Positions 7,013 to 13,039 of a stretch of 15,854 bases of DNA are shown here, in pieces. The DNA is taken from contig SLOZ01000157.1 in NCBI GenBank assembly GCA_007132255.1, positions 1-15,854 of the forward strand, in the 5' to 3' direction. This stretch comes from Limnochordia bacterium. GTDB lineage: Bacteria > Bacillota > Limnochordia > Darwinibacteriales > B1SED10-159. The notes under the pieces are model-generated. The model saw only the letters and a list, made by a program, of their open reading frames with translations, was not told where the DNA came from and searched no databases. Position 1 is the first letter of the stretch. Each line of letters opens with the position of its first letter. The translations under genes were made by a program, and so were the position numbers.

Positions 7013-8458
7013 CTAGCGAGCCCAGGACTTGCGTCCACGCTGCCCTTCCTGCCGCCTTTGACTGCTTGGGCGGCGTCCTTTGGCAGGACCTCGACTTCGA
7101 GGACCCTTAGGCGGACCATCCCAACGTGCCTTTTTCGCCACGGACGGGCCGTGACTGGTAATTTTCACTGGCGTCGTATTGGGTTCCCGAGCCAGCAGAC
7201 GAATGGCTGCAGCCGTTAGGGTTACGGCATCTGCTGTTAGCAGCAGTTCCTGTGCCATCCGACGATAATCTTCATTATCCGGGTGGTCGCAGGCTTCCAA
7301 GAGCTGGTTCACTGTCATCTGCTGCAAGCCTTCGCGCGCTTCCACTAGCGTTGGGGCTGGATGCCGCTGGATCGGTGCTTTGATAATTTTCTCAATAAAG
7401 CGCAGTTGCCGCATCTCACCATGGGAAACCAACGTAGTTGCCAATCCCGAACGCCCAGCTCGACCTGTGCGGCCGATCCGATGAACATAGCCTTCAGGTT
7501 CTTGGGGAATGTCAAAGTTGTACACGTGAGTCACGTGACCAATGTCTAGACCCCTAGCTGCCACGTCAGTGGCCACTAACACATCAATGCGGCCGCCCTT
7601 GAATCGTCCCATGACAGTGTCGCGCTTACCTTGCGTCAAGTCGCCATGAATACCATCCGCTGAGTAACCGCGTATGATCAAGGCTTCGGTTATTTCGTCC
7701 ACACGCTTCTTCGTGCGGCCAAAGATAATGGCTGCTTCCGGATTGTGCAAGTCCAGCAGATTACAGAGCACGTCAAACTTGCTGCTTTCTTTGACCTCAA
7801 TGTAGATCTGCTCAGTGTTCGGCACTGTCATGGTTTTTGGCGTCACACGGACATGAAGCGGATCATTCATGAATTGGCGGGACAACTCTTCGATGGCCCG
7901 AGGCATAGTTGCTGAGAACAACAGGGTCTGTCGCTCTTGTGGTACATTGGTAAGAATATCCTTGATGTCATCGATAAAACCCATATTGAGCATTTCATCG
8001 GCCTCATCCAACACCACCATGGTTGCCTGGTTCAGGCGAAGGGTACGGCGCCGGATATGGTCCAAAAGACGGCCTGGTGTCCCCACAACAATGGAGGGAC
8101 GATCCTTCAAGCGTCGGATCTGACGCTGAATGTCCTGGCCACCATAAATCGGCAGCGCCGTGACACCTTTGACTCGACCCAACTTGTTCAGCTCCTCGGC
8201 CACTTGCACCGCCAATTCTCGGGTAGGTGTTACGACCAGGCTCTGAATTCCTTCACCTTCCTGCATCCGCTCCAGCATCGGCAGACCGAATGCGGCAGTC
8301 TTACCGGTTCCCGTTGGAGCTTGCCCCATAACATCGCGGCCACTCAAAGCGGGAGGGATCGTCTTTTCCTGGATGGGTGTGGTCTCCTCAAAGCCCATCT
8401 GTTCTACTGACTCTAGAAGAGCCTCGCTAAGACCTAATTCGTTAAACTTTTTTGTCAT
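7013..8458 (-). CDS. cshA: DEAD-box ATP-dependent RNA helicase (CshA/DeaD type)
   Basis: A 481-residue RNA helicase. Motifs: Q motif region FEETTPIQ (23-30), motif I APTGTGKT (47-54), Ia PTRELAVQ (78-85), GG (107-108), TPGR (127-130), motif II DEAD (151-154), motif III SAT (182-184), motif IV IIFGRTKK (244-251), motif V VATDVAARGLD (295-305) and motif VI HRIGRTGRAGR (326-336). The last 40 residues are rich in Arg, Lys, Gly and Pro, an RNA-binding tail typical of CshA/DeaD proteins that act in cold adaptation, ribosome assembly and RNA decay. The ATG at 8458 has GAAAGGA about 8 nt upstream and matches the family start. An in-frame 30-codon extension to 8548 (starting GTG or similar) lacks family sequence and overlaps a candidate -35. 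The upstream gap is 450 bp and structured. The symbol is by family resemblance only. Confidence 0.92.
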   Translation of the reverse strand: MTKKFNELGLSEALLESVEQMGFEETTPIQEKTIPPALSGRDVMGQAPTGTGKTAAFGLPMLERMQEGEGIQSLVVTPTRELAVQVAEELNKLGRVKGVTALPIYGGQDIQRQIRRLKDRPSIVVGTPGRLLDHIRRRTLRLNQATMVVLDEADEMLNMGFIDDIKDILTNVPQERQTLLFSATMPRAIEELSRQFMNDPLHVRVTPKTMTVPNTEQIYIEVKESSKFDVLCNLLDLHNPEAAIIFGRTKKRVDEITEALIIRGYSADGIHGDLTQGKRDTVMGRFKGGRIDVLVATDVAARGLDIGHVTHVYNFDIPQEPEGYVHRIGRTGRAGRSGLATTLVSHGEMRQLRFIEKIIKAPIQRHPAPTLVEAREGLQQMTVNQLLEACDHPDNEDYRRMAQELLLTADAVTLTAAAIRLLAREPNTTPVKITSHGPSVAKKARWDGPPKGPRSRGPAKGRRPSSQRRQEGQRGRKSWAR

Positions 8459-8518
8459 TCCATAATTCCTTTCGCGCCCGTGACCACTGACAATTACAGC
8501 CATGTGATCCGGGTACTC

Positions 8519-8548
8519 TTTGTATTTCCGAACCCAAAGTAGGGTCAA
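8519..8548 (-). promoter_or_regulatory. candidate sigma-A promoter for DEAD-box helicase gene
   Basis: Minus-strand TTGACC (8548-8543) and TACAAA (8524-8519) are separated by 18 bp. The -35 matches 5 of 6 and the -10 matches 4 of 6. The predicted transcript would begin about 55 nt before the ATG at 8458, leaving a normal leader that includes the GAAAGGA RBS. Confidence 0.45.
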
Positions 8549-8593
8549 TCGCTATTTTTGCGCTGTGCAGCGGCCTGAGACAAAAGCGGCTAG

Positions 8594-8745
8594 GAGTCCC
8601 CCCAAACCCGTGCTCGAAGAGTGAACTTGGGTAGGCGTGGTCACGAAGTCACGGGATTTCGCCGTTCCTGTCTTGCGCGCTAAAGCCACGTTTGAAGTGG
8701 ACTCGTAACTCGGCGTCTCTGCCGTGTTCTACATACTAAACACAG
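8594..8745 (-). other. hairpin-rich intergenic segment, possible structured leader or small RNA
   Basis: This is the centre of a 452-bp gap (8459-8910) without protein genes. It contains a chain of local inverted repeats: CCCAA/TTGGG (8601-8605 with 8627-8631), GGCG/CGCC (8634-8637 with 8660-8663, around CGTG/CACG), CCAC/GTGG (8686-8689 with 8697-8700) and CGGC/GCCG (8711-8714 with 8721-8724). GAGTCC/GGACTC (8594-8599 with 8699-8704) could close the set, in competition with the CCAC/GTGG hairpin. The strand is assumed from the flanking promoter and terminator signals. It matches no riboswitch, T-box, 6S, SRP or RNase P signature I know. The remaining 8816-8910 stretch shows no supported feature. 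Confidence 0.3.
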
Positions 8746-8771
8746 AAAAAGGGCACCCCACTGGGGATGCC
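8746..8771 (-). terminator. intrinsic terminator / possible attenuator upstream of DEAD-box gene
   Basis: The minus-strand RNA would form GGCAUCCC-loop CAGU-GGGGUGCC (8771-8752, one U-G pair) followed by C and five U (8750-8746). A second outer pairing, AAACACA with UGUGUUU (8778-8772 and 8744-8738), flanks it and would draw in the bases after the U tract. It may end the TetR-MATE transcript, or act as an attenuator for transcripts starting near 8800 and heading into the helicase gene. Confidence 0.7.
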
Positions 8772-8806
8772 TGTGTTTCCCTAGTCTGAATTCATGGATT
8801 TCCTTT

Positions 8807-8815
8807 ATTATACCA
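8807..8815 (-). promoter_or_regulatory. candidate extended -10 promoter
   Basis: The minus strand reads TGGTATAAT, a perfect TATAAT (8812-8807) with the TG of an extended -10 element. No good -35 lies at 16-18 bp, as extended -10 promoters tolerate; a TTGACG lies only 8 bp upstream of the -10. The predicted start near 8800 is about 50 nt before the terminator ending at 8746. Confidence 0.45.
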
Positions 8816-8910
8816 CATTCCGTCAAGAAAGGACAGTAAATAGTTCTGCAGCAGCGCCCATCAAGCTGCGTTCATTCCCCGGATAAAAAGCCATGGCAGC
8901 ACCGACCCAG

Positions 8911-10281
8911 TCAGGCCTGGACGGTTTGCGGTTCGAGAAGCGTTAAGCGGTGGTGCTCCTTCCATTCCCGGGCGAGAAGAATTGTTGTCAGGGTCGCGGA
9001 GCTCACATCAGCGATCGGACCGGCCATCAAAATCCCATCCAATCCAAAGAAGCGAGGAAGGATTAGGATCAGTGGCAGCAAAATCAACACTTGCCGCGAC
9101 AAACTCAAAAGCATGGCCTGCTTGGCCTTGCCCACCGCTTGAAAATAACTGGCTCCCACAATCTGATAGCCAACCAAAGGTAAGAAGAATAGGAAGATGC
9201 GCAGTGCCCTAACACTAAACGCCAGCAATTCCGGATCATCGCGATTAAACAGCATGATGATTTGCTCCGGGAACAAACGAGTAGAAAAATATCCCAGAAG
9301 AACGATGACGGTAGCGGCTGCACATCCCAAGTAAACCGCCTCTCGAGAACGCTCGTACTTTTTCGCACCATAATTGTAGCCAATAATCGGTTGGACACCT
9401 TGGTTAATGCCAAAGACGGGCATCAAGATTAGCATGAGTACGGAATGAAGCACGCCCATGCCCGAAATAGCAACATCACCCCCGTACGCCAACAAGCTGT
9501 TATTGAGTAGAACATTGAGCAAACTAGCGGCAATCTGCATGGCGAACGGAGCAAACCCAATCACGGCAATGCTTCGAACAACATTCCAATCCCACGGAAA
9601 GCCGATCAAACGAAACTTGAGTGCACTACGGCCACTGATGTAAAACCACATAACCCAGGCCGCCGAAACAAACTGCGAGATCACCGTGGCCGCGGCCGCA
9701 CCACGAATTCCCCAGCCAAACACAAAGATGAACAAAGGATCCAACGCTATATTGAGCAGCGCTCCGATCAACATGGTAATCATGGAAATTTTTGGCTGCC
9801 CTTCCGCTCGGATCACATTGTTCATGCCAAACCCAATGGAAGAGAACACCGTTCCCCACAAAATAATCCCCAGATAGTCCGATGCATAAGGAAGGATCGC
9901 TTCGCTGGCCCCCATGATCCGCAGGAGCGGCTGTAAGAACACAAGACCGAGTACACTTAAGCCGATCGCTGTCAAGACAAGGAGAACAAAGGCGTGGCTG
10001 GCAATCTCGCCGGCCTCTTTGGATTTTTGCTCTCCCAGGCGAATGGATACCAACGATGTAGCGCCGATCCCGATGAGCATTCCCACAGCCATGATGACCA
10101 GCATGACCGGGAAAGATACCGTGATGCCAGCGATGCCGAGCATCCCGACACCCTGACCAATAAAGATTCGATCGACCACATTATACAATGCCTGAACCAA
10201 CATCCCGACGATAGCTGGCACAGAAAACCGGAGCAAGAGTCGCCAAACCTTTTCGCTGCCTAATTCATGTGGATTTTTCAT
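8911..10281 (-). CDS. MATE-family multidrug/cation efflux transporter
   Basis: A 456-residue integral membrane protein with about 12 hydrophobic helices, the usual size for the MATE family. Visible signatures are the N-terminal PAIVGMLVQALYNVVDRIFIG segment (helix 1, about 22-42), GIGATSLVSIRLGEQ (71-85), the conserved NNVIRAEGQPK motif (154-164) and the matching second-half GINQGVQPIIGYNYGAKKYER motif. It most resembles the Na+- or H+-coupled MepA/NorM-like drug exporters; the substrate cannot be told. The ATG at 10281 starts the family sequence and has AAGGAAG about 10 nt upstream inside the TetR gene. It overlaps the TetR end by 17 bp, which suggests translational coupling and a common transcript. 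The longer open frame to 10329 only overlaps TetR coding sequence. TetR-family regulators next to efflux pumps usually repress them in response to a pump substrate. Confidence 0.92.
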   Translation of the reverse strand: MKNPHELGSEKVWRLLLRFSVPAIVGMLVQALYNVVDRIFIGQGVGMLGIAGITVSFPVMLVIMAVGMLIGIGATSLVSIRLGEQKSKEAGEIASHAFVLLVLTAIGLSVLGLVFLQPLLRIMGASEAILPYASDYLGIILWGTVFSSIGFGMNNVIRAEGQPKISMITMLIGALLNIALDPLFIFVFGWGIRGAAAATVISQFVSAAWVMWFYISGRSALKFRLIGFPWDWNVVRSIAVIGFAPFAMQIAASLLNVLLNNSLLAYGGDVAISGMGVLHSVLMLILMPVFGINQGVQPIIGYNYGAKKYERSREAVYLGCAAATVIVLLGYFSTRLFPEQIIMLFNRDDPELLAFSVRALRIFLFFLPLVGYQIVGASYFQAVGKAKQAMLLSLSRQVLILLPLILILPRFFGLDGILMAGPIADVSSATLTTILLAREWKEHHRLTLLEPQTVQA

Positions 10282-10894
10282 ACTGTGCTTTCTTCCTTTC
10301 TGCCATAGGCTCAGCCTGGGTGAGCCCATTCATCAACAAGGGATACATCTTCTGAACGATCGTTTCGTGCGGAAGCAGTTGCCCCGTGCTCCACAGATGC
10401 AGCACGACAGCCTTTATCGTTCCCTGCAGAAACACAGCCGTGAACTCCACGTCAAGGTGTTCACTCAAATGCGGCTCCAAAAAGCGCGTTACCAGTCCGC
10501 GGATTTCCTTCCGTTTAGCCGCTGTCATTTGGCAGATGGAGTCTGGAATGTTGTCACCGGCGTGGAAGAACACCCTGATTAATCCGTGATGACGCTCAAA
10601 GTAATCGAGTTCTAAGTACATCCATTGCTGCACAATCGCCTCTAACGTTTGAACGCCCTGGAGGCGACCCTGCGCTTCGGCGAGGAACCCTTCAAAGTGG
10701 TTTTCCATCAAAGCTGCGAATAATTGGTCCTTGCTGGCAAAATAGTGATACAGCGTAGCTTTGGCAAGGCCCACAGTCTGGGCAATTTCGTTCATACTAG
10801 CAGCCACATAGCCCTTTTCCGAAAAGATCTGTTCAGCGGCGGCAAAGATCTGCTGTTTCTTGGTATCGAATCGAGTCTCCGTGATGTTCACCAC
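10265..10894 (-). CDS. TetR/AcrR-family transcriptional repressor
   Basis: A 209-residue regulator. Residues about 11-58 form the TetR DNA-binding domain: QQIFAAAEQIFSEKGY (14-29) followed by the helix-turn-helix MNEIAQTVGLAKATLYHYFASKDQLF (34-59). The remaining 150 residues are an all-helical ligand-binding and dimer region without recognisable ligand residues. The start is GTG at 10894; the next codon (10891) is also GTG and has better spacing from the GGAGAGG upstream, so either could be used. The gene overlaps the MATE gene by 17 bp. Its promoter 160-190 bp upstream carries a palindrome right after the -10, a classic place for a TetR autorepressor. The likely role is repression of the two-gene efflux operon with release by a toxic ligand. 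Confidence 0.9.
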   Translation of the reverse strand: MVNITETRFDTKKQQIFAAAEQIFSEKGYVAASMNEIAQTVGLAKATLYHYFASKDQLFAALMENHFEGFLAEAQGRLQGVQTLEAIVQQWMYLELDYFERHHGLIRVFFHAGDNIPDSICQMTAAKRKEIRGLVTRFLEPHLSEHLDVEFTAVFLQGTIKAVVLHLWSTGQLLPHETIVQKMYPLLMNGLTQAEPMAERKKAQYEKST

Positions 10895-10978
10895 CGCCTC
10901 TCCGCGACCGGCCCCTCAACAGCCGTCGACGTGTACCAAAGTGGTCACAAACTATCTACCTTCAGTTCAAATCCTTAC

Positions 10979-10992
10979 CCAGACGAGTCTGG
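10979..10992. repeat. 14-bp palindrome in tetR leader
   Basis: CCAGAC-GA-GTCTGG is a perfect 6-bp inverted repeat in the 150-nt untranslated leader of the TetR gene. It could be a small RNA hairpin or a second protein site. Its half-sites do not match the larger palindrome at 11015-11050. Confidence 0.35.
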
Positions 10993-11014
10993 CAAGAACG
11001 GTTGTCCTTCCAGC

Positions 11015-11050
11015 AAAAAGATTCGACCGACCAGTCGGTCGAGTCTTTTT
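11015..11050. promoter_or_regulatory. probable TetR operator (36-bp near-perfect palindrome)
   Basis: The core GACCGAC-CA-GTCGGTC (11025-11040) is perfect, and the symmetry runs outward through GATTC/GAGTC to A5 and T5 tracts, 17 bp per arm with a single mismatch (a G-U pair in RNA). It begins 3 bp beyond the -10 hexamer of the tetR promoter, covering the predicted start site. GACCGAC/GTCGGTC half-sites are typical of TetR-family operators. The flanking A and T runs mean the RNA could also act as a bidirectional intrinsic terminator. Confidence 0.7.
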
Positions 11051-11052
11051 CT

Positions 11053-11081
11053 AGTATATACCGTGCTAGGCCAAATGACAA
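11053..11081 (-). promoter_or_regulatory. sigma-A promoter of the tetR-MATE operon
   Basis: Minus-strand TTGTCA (11081-11076) and TATACT (11058-11053), 17 bp apart, each match the consensus at 5 of 6 positions. The predicted start near 11046 falls in the adjacent palindrome, and the leader to the GTG start is about 150 nt. Confidence 0.75.
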
Positions 11082-11082
11082 C

Positions 11083-11117
11083 AAAAAACCCATCGTCACC
11101 TGCCGTGACGATGGGTT
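11083..11117 (-). terminator. strong intrinsic terminator after the small-ORF unit
   Basis: On the minus strand a 13-bp perfect stem (AACCCATCGTCAC with GTGACGATGGGTT; arms 11117-11105 and 11099-11087) with a 5-nt loop runs into a six-U tract (11088-11083). It lies immediately upstream of the tetR promoter -35, so it insulates the efflux operon from the short upstream transcript. Confidence 0.88.
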
Positions 11118-11129
11118 CCGAGATACGTT

Positions 11130-11264
11130 TCAGCCCATGTAAGCCGTTTCCTGAATCCTAAACGGAGAATATACCAATTTCGCCTTTGTCGCCTTTGCCG
11201 CTTTTGCGACAATCCTAACGGTATTCGCAAAGACGAAAAAGGCTATTTTACTCCCAGTGGCCAT
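11130..11264 (-). CDS. possible 44-residue ORF, hypothetical
   Basis: ATG at 11264 to TGA at 11130. It fits exactly between the 38-residue ORF (13-bp gap) and the terminator (12 bp away), which is the main reason to list it. The peptide begins MATGSKIAFFVFANTVRIV, then has an Ala/Lys-rich stretch (AKAAKATKAK, 20-29) encoded by three tandem 9-bp units (11181-11207), and ends RIQETAYMG. It is basic with a short hydrophobic N-terminus. There is no clear SD before the ATG, so it would depend on coupling to the upstream ORF. It may equally be 3' untranslated RNA. I do not recognise the sequence. Confidence 0.3.
   Translation of the reverse strand: MATGSKIAFFVFANTVRIVAKAAKATKAKLVYSPFRIQETAYMG
11181..11207. 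repeat. three tandem 9-bp units
   Basis: On the plus strand the units are CGCCTTTGT, CGCCTTTGC and CGCTTTTGC, one or two changes apart. In the possible ORF on the minus strand they encode AKA, AKA and TKA. Confidence 0.5.
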
Positions 11265-11277
11265 GAAGACGGCCTAT

Positions 11278-11394
11278 TTAACCAATTAGGCTCATTGTTG
11301 AAATATAAAGGCCAATGGTCACAGCGATCAATGCCACCAGCAAAACCACTTCCAGAAAGCCTGTTCCCGGACGTGTTAACGGCAGTACTTTCAT
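11278..11394 (-). CDS. 38-residue single-pass membrane peptide, type IVb (Flp) prepilin-like
   Basis: ATG at 11394 to TAA at 11278, with AGGAGG exactly 7 nt upstream and a consensus promoter 40 bp further back, so expression is very likely. The peptide is a short basic leader (MKVLPLTRPG, 1-10) followed by TGFLEVVLLVALIAV (11-25) and IGLYISTMSLIG (27-38), one hydrophobic helix. Cleavage after G10 would place Glu at +5 (G-TGFLE-V), the spacing of Flp/type IVb prepilins (G-xxxxE-Y), although the following Tyr is Val here. At about 28 mature residues it is shorter than known Flp pilins, and no tad genes lie in the window. It could equally be an unrelated small membrane peptide. It appears to form its own transcript, ended by the terminator at 11083-11117. 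It overlaps no other gene. Confidence 0.72.
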   Translation of the reverse strand: MKVLPLTRPGTGFLEVVLLVALIAVTIGLYISTMSLIG

Positions 11395-11433
11395 GTCATG
11401 CCCTCCTGCAGAATACGATTCGTGTCTGTTCCC

Positions 11434-11462
11434 ATTGTATGCCGCAGCCAGAACTTTGTCAA
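11434..11462 (-). promoter_or_regulatory. consensus sigma-A promoter of the 38-residue ORF
   Basis: Minus-strand TTGACA (11462-11457) and TACAAT (11439-11434) are 17 bp apart, 6 of 6 and 5 of 6 matches with ideal spacing. This is the strongest promoter in the window. The predicted start near 11427 gives a leader of about 33 nt containing AGGAGG at 11407-11402. Upstream on the same strand, GTCGG-TTTC-CCGAC near 11511-11527 forms a small hairpin without a U tract. Confidence 0.88.
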
Positions 11463-11576
11463 CATATTAGCAAAGTTTCGGTTTTCTTTAACAATCCCTT
11501 GGCCGGGGACCACGGTCGGGAAACCGACGCCCCGAACTTCTGAACCCCCGCCCGGGTGATCCCAGCCTTTGCAGCA

Positions 11577-12704
11577 TTACTCGTTCCACCGTACCTGCAC
11601 CATATCAGCCAGTGAATCCAGCCAACCATGGGCTTCAGCCAGACGCAGAATGGTATAACGTTCCCTAACATACAGCGCTTCCTTGACAGCCTGCCGAACC
11701 TGGCCTTCTGACAGTTTCAAAGCTTCCGGGTTCAGGGAGACGTGAGCCTTCTGGGCCAGGAGCGCGTATTCGGCAGCAGATGGAAGAAAACTGGTGGCCT
11801 TGTCAAAAGCGTCTGCTTCGGCAATGGATAATTCACCCTGTTCCCGGCGCTGCCGCACCCATTCATACACCTGTAGAATGATCCATGTTCCATAGCCCAC
11901 TTTGAGCCCATGCAGTTCTGGAGTATGGCCGGCCTTTAATGCTTCCATTTCCCAGTAATGCGAAAGATGGTGTTCGGCTCCGGAGGCCGGTCGTGAAAAA
12001 CCCATCAGCGTGATTGCTGCCCCAGAGTGAATGAGACCTTCCATAATTTCGCAGACGAAGGACTCCTCGTCGGCGCCAGTACCGTCACCATGGGTCTCGT
12101 CCAGCAGCGAAGCCGAACGCTGGACAGCTGTATCGACCAACTCTTGCGTAGCTTGGCAATAGGCCTCCCCATGCAGATGGTGACTGAGCAACCAATCAGC
12201 CTTGGCGGTAATCTTACCCATGAGATCTCCAAACCCAGCGGCGATCATTTTTCTGGGAGCTGCTGCGAGCACCGCAGGAAGTGCCACAATAAGCTCCGGC
12301 GCCTTTGCTAAGAACGTGATCTTGTGCCCCTTGTTGATTAACGGTGCCACTGATGAAGCATAACCATCCATGGACGGGGCGGTACAGACAGCTATATGAG
12401 CTATGTCCATTAAATAGGCTGTGTATCTGGTAAGGTCTGTAATGGTTCCTGAAGCCACACTGATAACACAGTCCGGCCGATGCAGGCAGGCCTGAGCCAG
12501 CTGGCCAAGGTGTTCTTCATCCGCTGCCGGCTCCGCATTATCGTAAACGAAGGTTTCATGAACGATGTTGTGTTCATCCAGCACAGCATGCAGCTGTTGA
12601 CCTAGCACAGCCCACGTATTCGGGTCTGCCACCAACAATGGTCTCTGCATGCCGTTGTCCCTTAGGTAGGCAGTCACAGCATCCAACCCATTATTGGCCA
12701 ACAC
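11577..12704 (-). CDS. sn-glycerol-1-phosphate dehydrogenase-like protein (AraM/EgsA family), main reading frame
   Basis: The intact 375-codon frame encodes most of an AraM/EgsA-like enzyme of the iron-containing/glycerol dehydrogenase superfamily, which reduces dihydroxyacetone phosphate to sn-glycerol 1-phosphate with NAD(P)H. Motifs counted from GTG 12704: nucleotide-site LLVADPNTW (23-31), ISVASGTITD (81-90), CTAPSMDGYASS (107-118), AAGFGDLMGK (155-164, metal-ligand Asp), GAEHHLSHYWE (242-252, His ligand) and ELHGLKVGYG (263-272, His ligand). GTG 12704 has no SD and is only the first start-like codon after an in-frame TAG at 12716-12714; the natural start is GTG 12782 (see the separate entry). 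As written the gene is either a pseudogene with one nonsense mutation, subject to readthrough, or an assembly error. It sits alone between the opp terminator and the small-ORF promoter. Confidence 0.85.
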   Translation of the reverse strand: MLANNGLDAVTAYLRDNGMQRPLLVADPNTWAVLGQQLHAVLDEHNIVHETFVYDNAEPAADEEHLGQLAQACLHRPDCVISVASGTITDLTRYTAYLMDIAHIAVCTAPSMDGYASSVAPLINKGHKITFLAKAPELIVALPAVLAAAPRKMIAAGFGDLMGKITAKADWLLSHHLHGEAYCQATQELVDTAVQRSASLLDETHGDGTGADEESFVCEIMEGLIHSGAAITLMGFSRPASGAEHHLSHYWEMEALKAGHTPELHGLKVGYGTWIILQVYEWVRQRREQGELSIAEADAFDKATSFLPSAAEYALLAQKAHVSLNPEALKLSEGQVRQAVKEALYVRERYTILRLAEAHGWLDSLADMVQVRWNE

Positions 12705-12782
12705 CGTCTGAAACTATGGCAGTGTGTGTCTTTGCCCGCAACTGCATTGGGTAAATCGAGCATACTCGTTCTGTATTATCAC
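12705..12782 (-). pseudogene. 5' end of the glycerol-1-phosphate dehydrogenase-like gene, cut off by in-frame TAG
   Basis: In the same frame as the dehydrogenase body, GTG at 12782 is preceded by AGGAG with an 8-nt spacer. It is followed by 21 sense codons including QCSCGQRHTLP (12-22), the Cys-x-Cys-Gly-x-x-His segment seen at the N-terminus of many Bacillota AraM-like proteins (from memory). Codon 23 is TAG (12716-12714); codon 24 onward (FQTVLANNG...) continues the family sequence without a shift. The frame is open from 12782 to 11577 apart from this one codon, giving 401 codons, the normal family size. Confidence 0.75.
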
Positions 12783-12982
12783 TTGGGTCACTCCTGTCTC
12801 TCTTCGTTGGACGAAACACATCTTCAGATTCCACTTCCCATAGCCAACCAGAGCCCTTCTATGCAAAGTGGTTCTGTTCTACCTGTTTCTCCGCATTACA
12901 GAGATTCCCTCCCAGAACTGATGGCCTGGACCCAAGGATTCTTTCAGCACCGTTTTTGCGCACCGTGTTGATGTGGCATAGG

Positions 12983-13024
12983 AAAAAGCCCGCATCAACG
13001 TGGCTATTGGGCGCCGAGATGCGG
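12983..13024 (-). terminator. intrinsic terminator of the oligopeptide transporter operon
   Basis: On the minus strand CCGCATC (13024-13018) pairs with GATGCGG (12996-12990) around a 21-nt loop that contains GGCGCC, followed by GC and five U (12987-12983). It begins 15 bp after the oppF-like stop codon. The rest of the gap to the dehydrogenase gene (12783-12982) shows no convincing promoter. Confidence 0.78.
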
Positions 13025-13039
13025 ACTTTCGCAGGAACA

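Noticed and set aside
6913..7119. 69-residue N-terminal extension of the UvrD-like helicase
   Set aside because: It is out-of-frame shadow of the DEAD-box tail, crosses the terminator at 6944-6978 and has no family sequence; the Q motif begins at the ATG 6912.
8459..8548. 30-codon N-terminal extension of the DEAD-box helicase
   Set aside because: No family similarity, overlaps a candidate promoter, and the ATG at 8458 has a good RBS and the expected family N-terminus.
8594..8771. Known riboswitch, T-box, tRNA, 6S, SRP or RNase P RNA
   Set aside because: None of the diagnostic conserved strings I know for these RNAs could be found on either strand; only generic hairpins remain.
8781..8795. 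Four-codon leader peptide (ATG AAT TCA GAC TAG) before the 8746 hairpin
   Set aside because: Its SD-like AAAGGA lies between the -10 and the predicted start site and would not be in the transcript.
12714..12716. TAG in the dehydrogenase gene as a pyrrolysine codon
   Set aside because: TAG is the normal terminal stop of six genes here (DRG-like GTPase, nitroreductase, UvrD-like, DEAD-box, OppF-like, OppC-like). No Pyl machinery is in the window, and this enzyme family is not known to use Pyl. Kept only as a remote option.
12726..12971. Plus-strand open frame of 81 codons between the dehydrogenase and opp genes
   Set aside because: No SD, no recognisable sequence, and it runs antisense to the dehydrogenase 5' end and its RBS.
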